64,000 nt of DNA from Anaspis maculata (lineage: Eukaryota > Arthropoda > Insecta > Coleoptera > Scraptiidae): positions 41,957,979-42,021,978 of the forward strand of contig OX421963.1 in NCBI GenBank assembly GCA_949128115.1. Reading direction: 5' to 3'. Below are positions 1 to 11,965 of this stretch, one piece after another. Both the position numbers and the translations under genes were made by a program. The notes under the pieces are model-generated. The model did no database searches. It had not been told where the DNA came from and saw only the letters and a program-made list of their open reading frames with translations. Numbering within the stretch: position 1 is the stretch's first letter; each line of letters opens with the position of its first letter.

Positions 1-42
1 CTTGTAACAGAGCTGGAAATGGTTTTTGTTTTGATTTATTCG

Positions 43-1152
43 CAGTGGTCGAAATGACAATTTTTCACGAACCGGAACGCTCGGACTCTCCATGCGAGCG
101 AAGCGAGCAAGAGCTGCAGGCGACAATACCCCCCCCCCCCTGCGCTTCCTTCCGAGAAGGGGAGAAGTTGCTGAGACACCCCCATTTCTGTTGCAAGTTG
201 CAAGTTTTCTGTTGAAAAGTTCAGGCAGTCTTTTTTCCTCGCTTTTTCCTTCAGATAATTCTAATGCGTGCTCAAAATAGGTGCTAATTAGCAGTGGCGT
301 ATCTAGGGTGAATTGCGCCTAGGGCAAAACATGAAAAGAGCGCCCTTGAATTAGAAACCTTGGTGAAATGCACCGCAAGCGTTTTTTTCCAGAATTCAGG
401 TGGGCCAACGACAAATTGGACCCCCGTATTAGGCTATATCTGTATCGGATGAAAATGTCGAAAGTTGATCGTCTGTTTGAATGTATTGTTTTGTTTTTTC
501 CCTCTTTCTCTGTTCCCATTTCGCTTAGTCAATTATAGCTCACATGAATTGCGCTCAACAGTTCAAGTGTCTACATTATTTCATTTTTTATTTTTCAGTT
601 TTTACATTTCTTTCTTTTCCTCTCATTTGCGCCCTGAGGATCAAAGTGCGCCCATGGCACGTGCCCCACTTGCCCCCCCGTAGATACGCCTCTGCTAATT
701 AGTGGACAATAATGATCCCATTTGCGATCTACATAAATTCAGTAATGTTAGGTAGGTACTCCTTGTCTTGATCGGCGAATATTGTAAGATGAAGTATTGG
801 ATTGAGCCTAGTTTCTTCAAACAAATATTTTGCTGGACTTCCAGTTCAAAAAACAGTTGCGGTCATTTCATCACTCTACGTTAAAGTTCACGAACAGCGC
901 AAAAAGTGACATTACTGAATTTTCTTCATGAATGCATAGAGATACCTACAATAATGTACGACGAGACAATGAAATCAAAATAATTCAACAAAAGACAAAA
1001 TCATATTGAAAGACAAGTCTAAACATCTTATCGGCACATTTTCCACGAAACGGAACGGCTTTCGACAAAATTTCACGAGACGGAACGGTTTTTGAAAATA
1101 TTTCACGAGCCGGAACGCCGTTCCGGTCTGTTCCGGTACATTTCGACCACTG
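43..1152. mobile_element. Non-autonomous hAT element with nested MITE
   Basis: The ends are inverted: CAGTGGTCGAAATG at the left and its complement (CATTTCGACCACTG, one base pair varying near the inner side) at the right. They are flanked by a perfect 8-bp target duplication TTTATTCG at 35-42 and 1153-1160. An 8-bp duplication with CAG..CTG ends is the signature of the hAT superfamily. Subterminal repeats of the motif CACGARNCGGAACG occur at both ends (about 65-85 and 1045-1120), as expected for transposase binding sites. No transposase is encoded. The interior is interrupted by another hAT MITE at 292-694. Confidence 0.85.
292..694 (+). mobile_element. hAT MITE, copy 1 of 3
   Basis: Ends CAGTGGCGTATCTAGGG and (complement) CAGAGGCGTATCTACGG are flanked by the 8-bp duplication CTAATTAG at 284-291 and 695-702. 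The same element occurs inverted at 13530-13919 and again at 58870-59856, each with its own 8-bp duplication. It is 403 bp long, has no coding capacity, and is a non-autonomous hAT element that has moved into another hAT element. Confidence 0.9.
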
Positions 1153-1160
1153 TTTATTCG

Positions 1161-2693
1161 ATAACGATAGAAATATTGGAAAAAATCGATTGCACCCTGT
1201 ACGTAGAATACCAGCGGCTATGGAGTGGTACATTTTTCACATGTTCAGCAGGAGACTATAAAGTTGCTTAATGATGAAAGACTGTTTTTCTCGAGGATTA
1301 TTTCAACGGAAAAAACATTTTTAAATATTCGTTTTTCAATGTTCACCCTGTATATTAATTACTACACGTCACAGGGATGTCTGCTTTTACCATGTTGAAG
1401 AGGTGGGGAAGAGCTAACTATATAGCAAAAAAATCGTTTGAGAACTACTTTCTCCAAGCGAAGGATGATTTTTTTACTATTTCAAGCAGGTACATTACAG
1501 GCTCAGATGACTAGGCAATTTTTTTTCCTCAGGTTGCATCCCTGTCTGCTGCCGGTACATTTTATGATCCATCCAATAATTGCGAGGCACTCTTGTTGGG
1601 AACAAAGTTTGGTTCAATTCCGTTCCGTACTTCAAGAGTTATGAAAAGTTAAAATTTAAAGTTTGACAGCTTGTGATTTTTTGACAGACGCAACATTGAA
1701 GGTTCTCACTGACCATTTTGTATGCTTCTTTTTGAGGGCTTTAAAATGGTGTGTCACAAGTTGCATTCGGTGAGATAGACCTTCTGTCATTCTTTTGTAG
1801 TGACACTTCCAAGTGACAGATCAAGATGACATTTGGTTTTTGTCGTTGAAACCTTGTCACTAACGAATCTACCAAATTTGGTCGGGATTGGTTCAACGGC
1901 TTGGGAATAAATCTGGGTACAAAATTCAACAGACCGACCACCAGACTGACCGTTAGACCTGTAGACCGACCGACATAGGAATATTTTTTGGAAGCTTATT
2001 TTATGTGTACTCGAATGCAAAGAAGGGCAGATCTGTTGAAAGCCCGATATTTTTTTTTCAATTGGTCAAATGAAATGATGAAAGTGAATAAAGTCGCTCA
2101 ACTCATTTGACATTTCTCAGAAACCATGGAATCTAAAAAAATATTTTTGGCAACATTGGTTGCAGAATCTCAAGCTCTAACCACTGCAAAAACTTTCATG
2201 CCAATAAGTTGAATATTTACAGGGTTATTCAAGAAAAACTGAAAAAATTGACAGATTTTTCAAAATGGCGGAAAACGCTCCGGGTCTCAGAAATTTTTTT
2301 CATCACTAATAGAAAGAGGGCTGTTTTCTGGACATGTATGCAAAAATCCAGCTTTATGGGAGAGATTCCGACCTCAAGCCCTGAAATGAGCTAGGATGAC
2401 TGGGCTACTAGTCATAAACAGCCCTTCGGACACATGACGAGGTCAGGATTAGTACATAGATTGACTTTTCCGGACCGATGAATTTAATAATCAAATACTT
2501 GATCAAACAGAAAGAAAATTTCATTATTGATCACATAACTACTACAGGGATAAGTTGCTAGCAACAGAACCTAAAAAATTCTTAACGCTCCCAAATCTGT
2601 ACTCAGCCACCAGAACTTGCAGTCTTTTCTTAATCTGGAAATATTTGCAGTTTGATTTTTCTTTGGCCCTGAATCCTAAACGGTATTTTGCTA
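1161..2693. other. Intergenic, repeat fragments, no gene seen
   Basis: Two same-orientation mariner-like ends (CACCCTGTA at about 1194 and CACCCTGTATA at about 1345) mark remnants of TA-targeted MITEs. From about 1655 to 1965 lies a degenerate repeat related to the family at 11155-12010 and 53930-54960: it has TTTGACAG, GTGAGATA and ACCAAATTTGGTCGG motifs followed by a run of GACCGACC-type words. Short ORFs here show no recognisable domain. Confidence 0.5.
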
Positions 2694-3965
2694 CGAAAAT
2701 TTCGACTTGGCTTTGTTCTTTCCAAGGATGTCTGTTCTTTCCTGAACCTCTCGAATAATTTGGCATGCGATGGATGGCAGCACTGAACAGTTTAAATGGA
2801 AGGAGTTATGCCATGCCTCGACCGAATTGTTGCTCCTCGGCAAGTCGGACATAATTCTGTCATGCAAGTGCCACATTACAATGGGAAACCTTGGAGAAGC
2901 GTTGCGGAGTCTACGGCCAACTTAGTTGTTCTCAAAGTACTCAGCAATTGGTTTCAAGTCAGCTGGAAAATCTTCACTGGCGACAATTACTTCAAATGCA
3001 AACTGTACATCCTCTACCGGAACATAGCTTAAAGCTAAGAACATTTTGCATTTTAACCGGAAATTCTCTTCTTCTTGATATTTCCGTGACAAATGTGCAC
3101 TTTGAATATGTCGCCATAAATTTTGTGCCAAGTGAAAACTGCAGCCTACAATTTGGGTGTCAGGAAACTGATGGGTCATTGCATTGATCATCGCATTCTC
3201 AAAATCACAGAGCACACTCGCGGGTTTCAACGTAGGGTCGAATTCCAATAGTTTAGCGAAAACTGTCTTGTAGCTCAATTCCTGCTTGTTGGGCAGCAAA
3301 GCATAAACTAGAGGAATAGCTTTACCATCTATTAAAGAGTGAATGGTGAACATTTGGCAAAATACTTTGGGGCGACACTGAATGTACCATCCAGGCACCA
3401 ATTGGGAAATTCACCTAAAAGTGATGCACTTCGGTACGTCGAAAAAAGAAGAATCCTGCTTTCATCTTCCGCTCCTGAGTCCCATAACAAAAATGGTTCG
3501 CCTTTCTCCGTTTGCATACTTTTCTTCAATTTTAATCTCGTTAATGCTATTGCAGACACCACTGACTTTCAGCTCCTTGTTTCTCAGTCGTTGTACCGTT
3601 TTCCTTGCAGCATCATAGCTTGGAAGTAACACTGCCGCTTCCACCGACACTCGAGAAGTGCTCGCTTGCAGAATTCGTCTTGGCCCGTCTTCGGTTGTTC
3701 TGGCCATATCTTTCATCGCTTCCACTGCAGCTAAAACTTCTATCCTGGCTTTATTCGGGCCGTGGCTATATGGAGTTTTTTCTCTTTTCGTTTCGCCGCA
3801 AACGATCATCCTTCCTCTACAGTTTTTTTTCTGTGCATCTCCACGACCGACGTGGAAGACAGATGTACTTTATCCTTTATCCTTCCTGTATCTGTAGTCG
3901 TTGAAAATGAGAACTGCCGCACCTTTATTGGAACTTGAGAGACTCATCTTCATGCGAATGACATC
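2694..3965 (-). pseudogene. MULE transposase pseudogene with FLYWCH-like N-terminus
   Basis: This is a degenerate Mutator-like transposase read from right to left. The N-terminal part (about 3965-3780) carries a FLYWCH-like stretch (a GYRY-type motif, here DYRYRKDK, and a W-R-C segment). The middle holds FLLWDSGAEDESRILLF and WCLDGTFSVAPKYF. The MULE core follows (about 3400-2925), with DGTF as the first catalytic aspartate region, ALLPNK, LCDFENAMINA for the second aspartate and CSFHLAQNLWR for the conserved C-x2-H. The C-terminal piece (2876-2694) has HDRIMSDLPRSNNSVEAWH. Frame changes near 3500 and near 3350, plus a TAA at 2922-2924 where the family usually has tyrosine (E-N-N-stop-V-G-R), show that it is dead. 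The order and motifs match insect MULEs with FLYWCH fingers. The frame assignments are mine by eye. The terminal inverted repeats of the parent element were not found. Confidence 0.8.
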
Positions 3966-4457
3966 AATAATTCTCTGACGTAAGCTGTTTTCATGACAAA
4001 GACTGGTGCCTACAATGTTCCTCGGGCACCTGACCAGGTCTGTATGATGCATGCATCTATTATTGTGTTCATGTCCAAGCTATTATGTCTGTCGCTATTT
4101 AATCACAAATCCTTTTAGCTTAAGTTAAGTACCTTCTGTTTTAGACCTACTAGGATATATTTACATCTAAGGGATTGTGGCACAAAATTTCAACGACAAG
4201 ATGGAAAATAGCCTTCTATGTCAGACAAAAAAGCTGCTATGAAGCTTCTATTCTGCAAAAATTATCAATATATTGCTAACAAAACTGTCTTGTCACGTTT
4301 TATAGCCAAATCTAGTGGATAATATCAAATTTCATATCCCATTATGTCACTTTAATTTATAGTGAATATTATTTCAACCTAAAATGAAAGAAAATACAGT
4401 ACATTTCATTTGAAGTACAATTTTGTTCCTCCTGAAAAATACCCTTTTTTCGACATA
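3966..4457. other. AT-rich stretch, nothing recognised
   Basis: There is no ORF with domain similarity, no terminal repeat and no clear tandem structure between the MULE remnant and the pogo-type terminus. It may contain the eroded 5' flank of the MULE element. Confidence 0.4.
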
Positions 4458-4595
4458 CAGTAGAACCTCGATTATCCGTGCGCGGCTTATCCGTGCGGCG
4501 GATTATCCGTGCGTCGATTATTAGCCTTGGTTACCCGTGCGCTTATTATCCGTGCGTTCCTGTTGCTCATCCGTGCGCGGATTATCCGTGATGAA
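4458..4595 (+). repeat. pogo/Tigger-type terminal repeat with ATTATCCGTGCG array
   Basis: The sequence TA then CAGTAGAACCTCGATTATCC begins here. TA-CAGTAGAACCTCG is a typical pogo/Tigger-like (Tc1/mariner) end. It runs into about eight degenerate copies of the word TTATCCGTGCG, the form that CENP-B-like transposases bind in subterminal arrays. I found no matching right end in the window, so this is a solo terminus or a broken element. Confidence 0.6.
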
Positions 4596-4599
4596 AGCT

Positions 4600-5090
4600 G
4601 GAAATGACGTATCTCCGAAATACGAATATTGAAAATCAGAATGATCGTACTAGACAAGGGTAAGTTCCAAGTTTCATGGAAATCGTTCCACGTATAAGAG
4701 ATTTCAATATGGCGGCAGAATTAAGAAACTCAGCTTGAAAATAGGAATGATCATACGAGACAAAGGTAACTTTCAAGTTTCATGAAAATCCTTCTAATTG
4801 TAAGAGATTTCAATATGGCGGCCAAGATGGTGGCGGAATCATGAAATTTGGCTTGAAAATGAAAATGATCATAGGAGACAAAGGTGAGTTCAAAGGTTCA
4901 TGAACATTGTTACACTAATAAGAAATTTCGATATGGCAGCCAAAATGGCGGCAGAATCATGAAATTCGCTTGAAAATGAGAATGATCGTACTAGACAAGG
5001 GTAAGTTTCAAGTTTCATGACAAGTTCCACTAATAAGAAATTCCAATATGGCAGCCAAGATGAGGGCGGAATTATGAAAGCCAATCTGCC
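4600..5090 (+). repeat. Tandem array of ~115-bp units (orientation 1)
   Basis: Four to five diverged units, each reading GATCGTACTAGACAAGGGTAAG, then AAGTTTCATG, then TAAGAGATTTCAATATGGCGG, then GAATCATGAAA..GCTTGAAAATGA. The right flank contains GCCTATTTGGTCCTTGA. The same units and the same flank occur in inverted orientation at 33925-34545. Confidence 0.8.
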
Positions 5091-5510
5091 TATTTGGTCC
5101 TTGAAGACCTAAGCTATCCATCGTATTGAGTTCAATTTTTAAGAGCTATAGCTTTATTTCCCGAAGAGAAGTTCAATTCTCGAGAAGTACAGCGTCTTAG
5201 TTTCTACACGGTCAGACAGACAGACAAACCGGCCACATAAACGTCATTCTGTTTCTTATAAAAAAATGTTTTCCAACTGATTTCGACCTTCTGAACACGA
5301 GTATCGGGTTCATTTTTGAATTGGAACATTTCTTTTTTATCGAAAAACCGAAAGAATGGTAGTCTGTCACATGATTCTCACTGATACCTACCTACTTTTT
5401 TTTTGTTATTGAGCGAACATGTTTTGTAGTTTGAGTGCCATTATCCTTCAGGTACCTAGTATTGGCTATTTTAAAATGTTAAAATACTATTTCGGCACGT
5501 CTGATTTTAA
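5091..5510. other. Repeat-flank sequence, no gene
   Basis: It continues the tandem-array flank and includes GACAGACAGACAAACC-type words near 5214 and a CTGAACACGAGTATCG motif near 5290, which recurs inside the palindrome at 15739-18056. No coding sequence is supported. Confidence 0.4.
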
Positions 5511-5514
5511 ATTT

Positions 5515-6215
5515 GTAGGGTCGCGTTTTCAAAAATTCATAACAATTGACCCGACGCGACGGTCGAATCGAAGTGGAGTTTTTGTCAAAAGAAAGTTCAA
5601 ATTTTTCTCTAAATATAATCCCGTACATGTAGTGATGTATTTCCATAAGAAATTGTAGTTGCCTGCATATCGCAACTTTCTACATCTTACCGCGAATGCC
5701 AGCCTTGATCGGCGAAGCCACCTTGCACCAAAATGTTATTTCTCTAATTGTTCATGATTATTCCGGCAAAATTTTTCTTGATTCGCGTACCAAGGTCATG
5801 AGCTACCCATTCGAGTTGAAATATATTCTGTATTGAATTTCGTTTTGTTCGGAGGAAAGGGTATCAAGCGCCAGCAAGCAACGAATAATCATTTGCGGCC
5901 GAACCGTAGCTTCGGAGTCATTTTCAAAAATTAATAACTATTGACCTGTACCTCGCACTGATGTGAGATTTTAATAAAAATGAAGTTCAAATCATCCTCT
6001 AAATATAACTCCCCATATGTATTATTGTAAAATGATAAGATCGGGTACTTCCTCGCATGTAATAACTTTCGAGATCAGGCCGGCTTCTAAAATGCAGCAT
6101 TCAACGGCGATGCCGCGCCACACTGAATTGTTATTATTGTCATTGTTCATCATTATTTCGTCGAGATTTTTCTTGGTTCGGGATCCAAGGTTATAAGCTA
6201 CCCAATGGAGTAAAA
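5515..6215 (+). repeat. Two-copy direct duplication of ~310 bp, ~390 bp apart
   Basis: Copy a (about 5515-5830) and copy b (about 5905-6215) share TTTTCAAAAATT..ATAAC..ATTGACC, AAGTTCAAAT..TCTAAATATAA, GTTCATSATTATT and AAGGT.AT.AGCTACCCA in the same order. They are diverged by substitutions and short gaps. The short ORFs inside are not conserved between copies. Confidence 0.65.
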
Positions 6216-6255
6216 TTTTTTCGCAAAAACCTTCTCGTCTAGGACTAGATGCTGT

Positions 6256-6290
6256 GACGGACGGACGGACGGACGGACGGACGGACGGAC
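6256..6290. repeat. (GGAC)n microsatellite
   Basis: About eight tandem GGAC units. The unit is followed by AAAGCGAGGACAAAAGCGCC and GTGCGCTAAAAA. The complementary arrangement (TTTTTAGCGCA, then TCCG repeats) is seen at 9273-9349, suggesting that the two tracts belong to one repeat family. Confidence 0.9.
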
Positions 6291-8085
6291 AAAGCGAGGA
6301 CAAAAGCGCCTTCCCGTTTGGAGAAGTGCGCTAAAAACTTACAAAAATGGAACGTTACACACGCCCAGAAGTTAATGTACCAAAAAATTAACCACTACAC
6401 TATACGCGTCGCCTCACAAGAACGTATTAACATTTTCAAATATCCCTACTTGAACTGCTGAGTGCTGTGGCATTGTGCAAAGATCCTGGGGCTGGCTGGG
6501 ACTGTATACTACACAGAGATATTTTTGCGCCGCAACCCCATCACAAAACCACAAAGGCAATTAGCAGACCAGTTATAAATTCCCTTTGGTTTAGCTTGTC
6601 CCTTTGAATATGTGAGGATAGCGTAAAATTCATCCCGCAGTGATTATGACTGCAAAATTACCGGAAAAAACAATAACCATTACGATTTATTAACAATGCA
6701 AAACCGGCGTACAAAGCAACAACAACGCCAAAAATTCTGGTTTTCATAGGTAGATACACGTACAGGTAGGTAGGTACCTGTCCTATTCCCAAAGAAACAA
6801 TGTTAATAAATTATTTAGGTGGATTTAACCACAAAATGGTTGTAGATTAAACTAACTTACTTGCGACAAGGAAAATCGCAATATAAAAATTTATTGCCAC
6901 CCCAACATTACCTACATGGCGTCGGAAATATATACCTAAATTCAAATGCACTGCAGATGCAACACCGACGTAGAATATCGATGAGGACGCGCCACTTAAA
7001 TGCAGAACTTCCTTCAAAAATAAGATACATCCCTTGAGTGGTTAATTTGATTTGCTTAATTTTTTCGTTTTACTTCTACATTGCAAAGAAGTATTTCAAT
7101 TGGTACGGTTTAAATACGACATTCGAATCTAGATGAGCTTACGGTAATTGCCTATTTTGCAAAGAAATGATACAGGCACAGTCAAAATCAACTCGAAACA
7201 GAATAGTGTAGATAGTGAGCTCAATAATTATTGACATTGTCCTCTGGGAACATTTGTTACGAGGAATGAATCATGTGTTTATTGTTACGTATTTCGCGTT
7301 TGGGTTGTTTTATATGGAGACGATCGTTTTGAAAACACACACTGTTCATTGCTGGGTACTACAATCAATACACGTCAACAATTATTTGCGCTTAGTGATA
7401 TCGCTTTAACTTCGTCTTTCTATCCGCTCGTTATCGCTTTGGATTTAATACTAGTCTATTGGCCGATCCATGGTGCTTATATCCCTCCGACTGCCATTCT
7501 TGAAGTTCTTACCGGTTCCCCAGCAAATTTCACATAACCCGCGGCATGTGGCTTAGGACGTGTCTCGAACAATCCAGCACTTTTGCGTGTATTGACCAGC
7601 GTGTTATGGAGCGGTGCCTCCGTCAACTGGGCAGATGTTTCTTACCTGGCTATTAATATCTTCATGTAAATTAATGGTCTGAACCATCGCGTATGTTCTC
7701 GAATGCACAGAACTTCGCAACACGCCGATTGAACGGTCTAGAAGGATAAGCTGTGCCCTCGAATGCACGCGAGATCAATGATGATTATTGGGAAAGGGTG
7801 AAAAACGGTTTGACAGGTAATGATAGAAAAGGACACTTTACAAAAAAAAGTTTCCATGGCCCTCCCTGGTTTCAAAAAATTCATTCATTCATTGCCATTT
7901 TTCTCAATTGACCTTTCCAATTTTAGGAGATAGAAAATAGATAGTTTTTCGAGGTTACCTTTGACGTTTTGACGTTTATGACGTTTGGACGTTTCGTTTC
8001 TGACTTTTGCGAAAATTTTTAATCGGTTAGCTATACTGTTCCCATTATCATGTGGGGAAAGTCACTAGAGCCCATAAGGGAGTTT
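6291..8085. other. Low-copy-looking intergenic DNA, no gene identified
   Basis: No domain-bearing ORF. Short frames at 7215-7537 give hydrophobic translations without identifiable motifs. At about 7690-7790 lies a repeat that recurs inverted at 22195-22312. At 7966-7998 there is a short run of GACGTTT words. This stretch is less obviously repetitive than its surroundings and could be intron or upstream DNA of the THAP-encoding exon on the minus strand. Confidence 0.4.
7690..7790 (+). repeat. ~110-bp dispersed repeat, copy 1
   Basis: The order AACCATCGCGTATGTTC, GAATGCAC, GAACTTCGCAAC, GGTCTAGAAGGA, CTCGAATGCACG is repeated in inverse orientation at 22195-22312. No termini were recognised. 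Confidence 0.6.
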
Positions 8086-8274
8086 TTAATGGACGAAGTA
8101 ATAGAGTTTTTTCGTAGTAAGATGCACGTGTCTGGTGCAGCGTGATCCCTGCTGGTGATGGTGCAGCCACACTTCCATCAAGTTTGGGTCTTTCGTGAAC
8201 CGGTGCATGGTTATGCCGGGTGTATTCGTCTTATTCTCGCACTCGCATAGAGCGACACAACACCCTTGAACCAT
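8086..8274 (-). CDS. THAP-type zinc finger, N-terminal exon or fragment
   Basis: The minus-strand frame starts with an ATG at 8274 and gives MVQGCCVALCECEN, then GITMHRFTKDPNLMEVWL. THAP domains begin with a short Met-Val/Pro segment, C-x2-4-C, then an H-x-FP-like motif and a W a few residues later, followed by C-x2-H farther on. The first half is clearly present; the second C-x2-H pair is not found in this frame. The residues after the tryptophan (HHHQQGSRCTRHVH) are not typical, so a splice donor near 8160 or truncation is likely. THAP domains bind DNA and occur both in host transcription factors and in P-element-type transposases. Nothing nearby decides which this is. The start is supported by the domain beginning right at the Met. 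Confidence 0.5.
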   Translation of the reverse strand: MVQGCCVALCECENKTNTPGITMHRFTKDPNLMEVWLHHHQQGSRCTRHVHLTTKKLYYFVH

Positions 8275-8710
8275 TTCTGTAAGTATCTTCTCAGTTTTCC
8301 ACTACATATAACACACTTATTGGTAAGAACGAGGGTAAGAACAAGTGGAATCATGAAATCCATGCTGAAATCAAATAAATACACGACAGAGCGCTTGTCA
8401 GATTCGAAAAATTTCCCATTGTCAGAAACGAAATGTCATATCTCAAGAAACATAGGGCGCTTTCCAATAACTGCGACAAGACGGATACACAATGTCAAAG
8501 TGCACTTGCCAGCTCAATTCTAAACTCAGCCTCGCCAATGTTTCGATTGTGTCGACATGTGGTGCTATTACTGCTATTGGAACGCTAGCTGTGTCAAATT
8601 GTGTCCATATGTGTCGAATTGTCTCAATATGTGTCGAATGTCCATATGTGAAGTGTCCTTATACGCCTTATTGGGAAGCGCCCAATGACCTCGATTAACC
8701 ATCTCTTATA
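8275..8710. other. Intergenic; short GTGTCGAAT-type repeats
   Basis: No gene seen. At about 8565-8655 the words TGTGTCGAATTGTC and CATATGTG recur in a degenerate tandem pattern. This stretch would be the upstream flank of the minus-strand THAP exon. Confidence 0.35.
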
Positions 8711-9320
8711 CAGGGTGTCCCGTTTTTCAACGCTCACTATGGGTATCTCGGAAACGGTAAGAGATACAAAGTCGGTTGAATCACAAAAAAGTTGCGCAAT
8801 TTTATGACTATCTCAAATATGTCAAGATATCCAAGATATCTCTGGTCATTTCTGAAATATCCCAAAAAAACTGAAAAATGCCGAATTCGAAAATTTCAAA
8901 TCACTTCTTTATTATGACAGCTATCAATTTGAAAATTGGTATTCTGACATTTTTGAAGGTCCTTGATCGACTGACGGTCATAATTTTTTTCCACGCCTAC
9001 TAGTTTTTGAGATATGACAGTCAACTTCATTTTTTCTTATGGACACCATATTATTTCTCCACCCCATAAAACTCACCTTTTCTTTCTCTTTACAAAGATA
9101 TAAAACACTTGTAGCATTTTTGTCAAAATAACCTATGAAAATTGGAAAAACCATTTCTGGGGCGAAAAAATCTAGTTACCGCTTCGGTTGCCATGCTCTT
9201 GTGGCATATAAACAATGGCATTTGATTGCTATGGTCTGTTGATTTTGGGAAAAGTTAAGTTACATTCCGTTTTTTAGCGCATTTTCCATCTTGATGAAAA
9301 TCGCTATTGCAACCGCTTTG

Positions 9321-9349
9321 TCCGTCCGTCCGTCCGTCCGTCCGTCCGT
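9321..9349. repeat. (TCCG)n microsatellite
   Basis: About seven TCCG units next to TTTTTAGCGCATTTTCC. It is the complement of the (GGAC)n tract at 6256-6290. Confidence 0.9.
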
Positions 9350-9489
9350 TCCTTGAACTCCTCCCAAACTAGACGACCTAGCTTTCTAATTTTTTCGCTG
9401 TTACATAGCTGCCACTCCCAAAGGAGGGCTAGGCTATATTGGATGTCTATATTGCGCCGCCAACATAGAGAAAACCGCCCCCGATAAAC

Positions 9490-10577
9490 TTGAAATAACA
9501 TAATATTGCACTTTCTACCAGACCTGATGCTCTGGTGTTCTCATTTTTTGAATAATACATAGTTGCCACTTATAAACGTAAGCCAAGAAACATTCCGTCT
9601 TCAATATGCGCCGCCGACATGAAAAAACTGCTAAAAACCGCCCCCAATCACTTTAAAATGACAAACATGATCCCGAAGACATAGCGATCTGATTCTTTCG
9701 GTATATAAATAGCTGACTAAAAATGGGAAAGGATAGGCTACTTTTAGTTAGTCGCCGCCCCCAGATACCGCCCCTAAACGATAAAAAGTGCAACTTTCAC
9801 AAATGTTACTGATTGAGATGTTCCCTTGAACATTTAGGAACTGCCAACTCAAATTGTGCAACATTTGCTCAGCCGACCGCTGCCGCTCCCACACGCCGCC
9901 CCCAAAGTAAGAGATTAATGAGAAACATGAACCCGAAGACATAACGATCTAATTCTTTTGCTATATGGATGGCTAACTAAAAATGGAAAAAGATAGGCTA
10001 CTTTTGATATGGCGCCGCCTCCAGCTTCCGCCCCCAAAAGAAAAAATGTGCAACTTTCAACAATTTTCACTGATTTAGCTGATAATGTTGCCTCGAACAT
10101 TTAAAAATCTTGACTCAAACTGTGCCAGAATTTCTTTGCCAAACTCTGCCGCTCCCACACGCCGCCCCCAAAGTGAGAGATGAATGTGAAACATGAACCT
10201 GAAGTCATAGCGATCTAATTCTTTTACTATATTGATAGCTGACTGAAATTAGAAAAATATATAGGCCACTTTTAATTAGCCGCCGCCTTCAGCTGCCGCC
10301 TCCAAACAAAAAAAAATGCAACTTTCACAATTTTCACTGATTGTCATATTTCCCTTACATTTAGAAACTCCCAACTCAAACTGTGGAACAGTTACTTTGC
10401 CGAATGCTGTCGCCCCCACACGCTGTCCTCAAAGTGAGAGATGAATAAAAAACATAAACCCTAAGACATAACGATCTAATTCTTTCGCTATATGGATAGC
10501 TTACTAAAAATGGGAAAGAATAGGCTACCTTTGACATGGCGCCGCCTCCAACTTCCACCCCCAAAAGAAAAAAAATC
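9490..10577 (+). repeat. ~258-bp satellite, first block
   Basis: Unit landmarks are CGATCTAATTCTTT (at about 9686, 9942, 10211, 10469), GCTATATGGATAGCTGACTA, AGGCTACTTTTGATTAG, CGCCGCCCCCAGCT, TGCAACTTTCAC and CCCACACGCCGCCCCCAAAG. Landmark spacing is 256-269 bp. The first unit is the most diverged. The array breaks at about 10577 and resumes at 12307. Confidence 0.8.
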
Positions 10578-11154
10578 TGTTGTGGGGCGACACAAAACTT
10601 TCCCGGCGGTATCCAGAGACGTCAGTAATGATTTTGATCGAAGTGTCCCTTCGGGAGTGGGCGATTCGATTTGGAAATTGATGAAAAAATTCTATTTAGT
10701 CGAGCGTTTAGCGAGCATCCTGCATCCATTGTTGAGCGGACAGAAAAAATGACAGGTTAGGTCAGTTTTCCAAGGTGATGAAATGATCCAAAAGGTAGAA
10801 CTAGGTAGCTAACTGTTGTGATATCTCAAAAATGCAATGCTGGTTCCTTATTGAAATTTTTGTTCCTACTTTAGATATGATGATGAAATTGGAAAAACTT
10901 GATTGAAAACTTTTACTGCATCTGTGTGTCAAATTTCGACTCTATATTTTCAATATAGAGCTTGGGCAGACAAACCCAGACCCAATGTGCCACCTGAGGG
11001 CTTCCGATCAAAATCATCCACCCAAAGTCTAATCAGATCATTCCAGGCTGAACTTAGGCCTCCGTACCTGATTTCGATTCGATCGGATCAATAATTCGGT
11101 AATTATCGTGACAGAACCGGTTAATTTGTACGATCGCATGAGTGGTTTTATATT

Positions 11155-11965
11155 TTCAGGAGGAAAATTTCCGGGAAATTGGAGAGAAATCATTGGAAAA
11201 TGTTCAAGAACCAGTTATCTATTCTCTAAAAAAAACAATTCCAAGAAATCTGTTCACGGAATAAAAAGTTGGAAAATTTGCAGTTTTTCCAGAGAGGAAA
11301 ACTCGGCAACTGTTTATCCGATTTCAAAAATTTTTCCTCCAAAAATTAGCTCAATCTTTTCTCTAACTTTTATTCACAGCATGTCTGCACCTAAAATCAA
11401 TATTTCGTGGGGCTTACCGCATGTAGAAGTTTGCATTGCGTTTTTCTCAAATTCACGGAATGTGCAAATTTCATTTTGAAAAAATTACAGTCGGAAAACC
11501 GAAACCGTGTCAACTCTGAAAATAGACCTGCACGACGCTCAATACAATCTACTTTTGATATCAGTTGAAATTTCCAAAAAAAAGTCGATCCCCGAGCAGG
11601 AATAAATTTTTGAGTGGAGTCCTGCTACAAAAGCGAGTCGTGCTGGTCGAAACACCGGCGAGAGCCCCTCCTGAGTGGCAACGGCCAGGAGAAATTTCGA
11701 AAATTCATTACGCTCAACTGGAGGATTGTGGAAAACTGCAACTGCGGCCTCAATTTGACTCTTTTGTTGTGTTGCTTCCTGCCAAATCTGGTTCCAATCC
11801 GTCGGATAGATTTTGAATAATTAATTGGTAAAGTTTTGTACTTTAACATTTTTTATTATTTGACAGATGACAGATAGGGCAATGTTTCCAACTGTTTTGA
11901 ATACAGTTTTTCAAGGGGTTTCGAGTGACATATTGCAAGTTGAGTTCCGTGAGATATAGCTTCTG
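11155..11965 (+). repeat. Dispersed repeat family B, copy 1
   Basis: About 800 bp that align in inverse orientation with 50668-51475. Shared landmarks in order: GGAGAGAAATC/AAATGTTCAAGAACCAGTTATCT, GTTTTTCCAGAGAGGAAAAC, CATGTCTGCACCTAAAAT, ATTCACGGAATGTGCAAATTTC, CGACGC.CAAT..AATCTACTTT, TTTTTCAAGGG. ORFs in the two copies are not conserved, so this is a non-coding repeat. The downstream part resembles pieces at 1740-1820 and 49330-49400. Confidence 0.75.
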
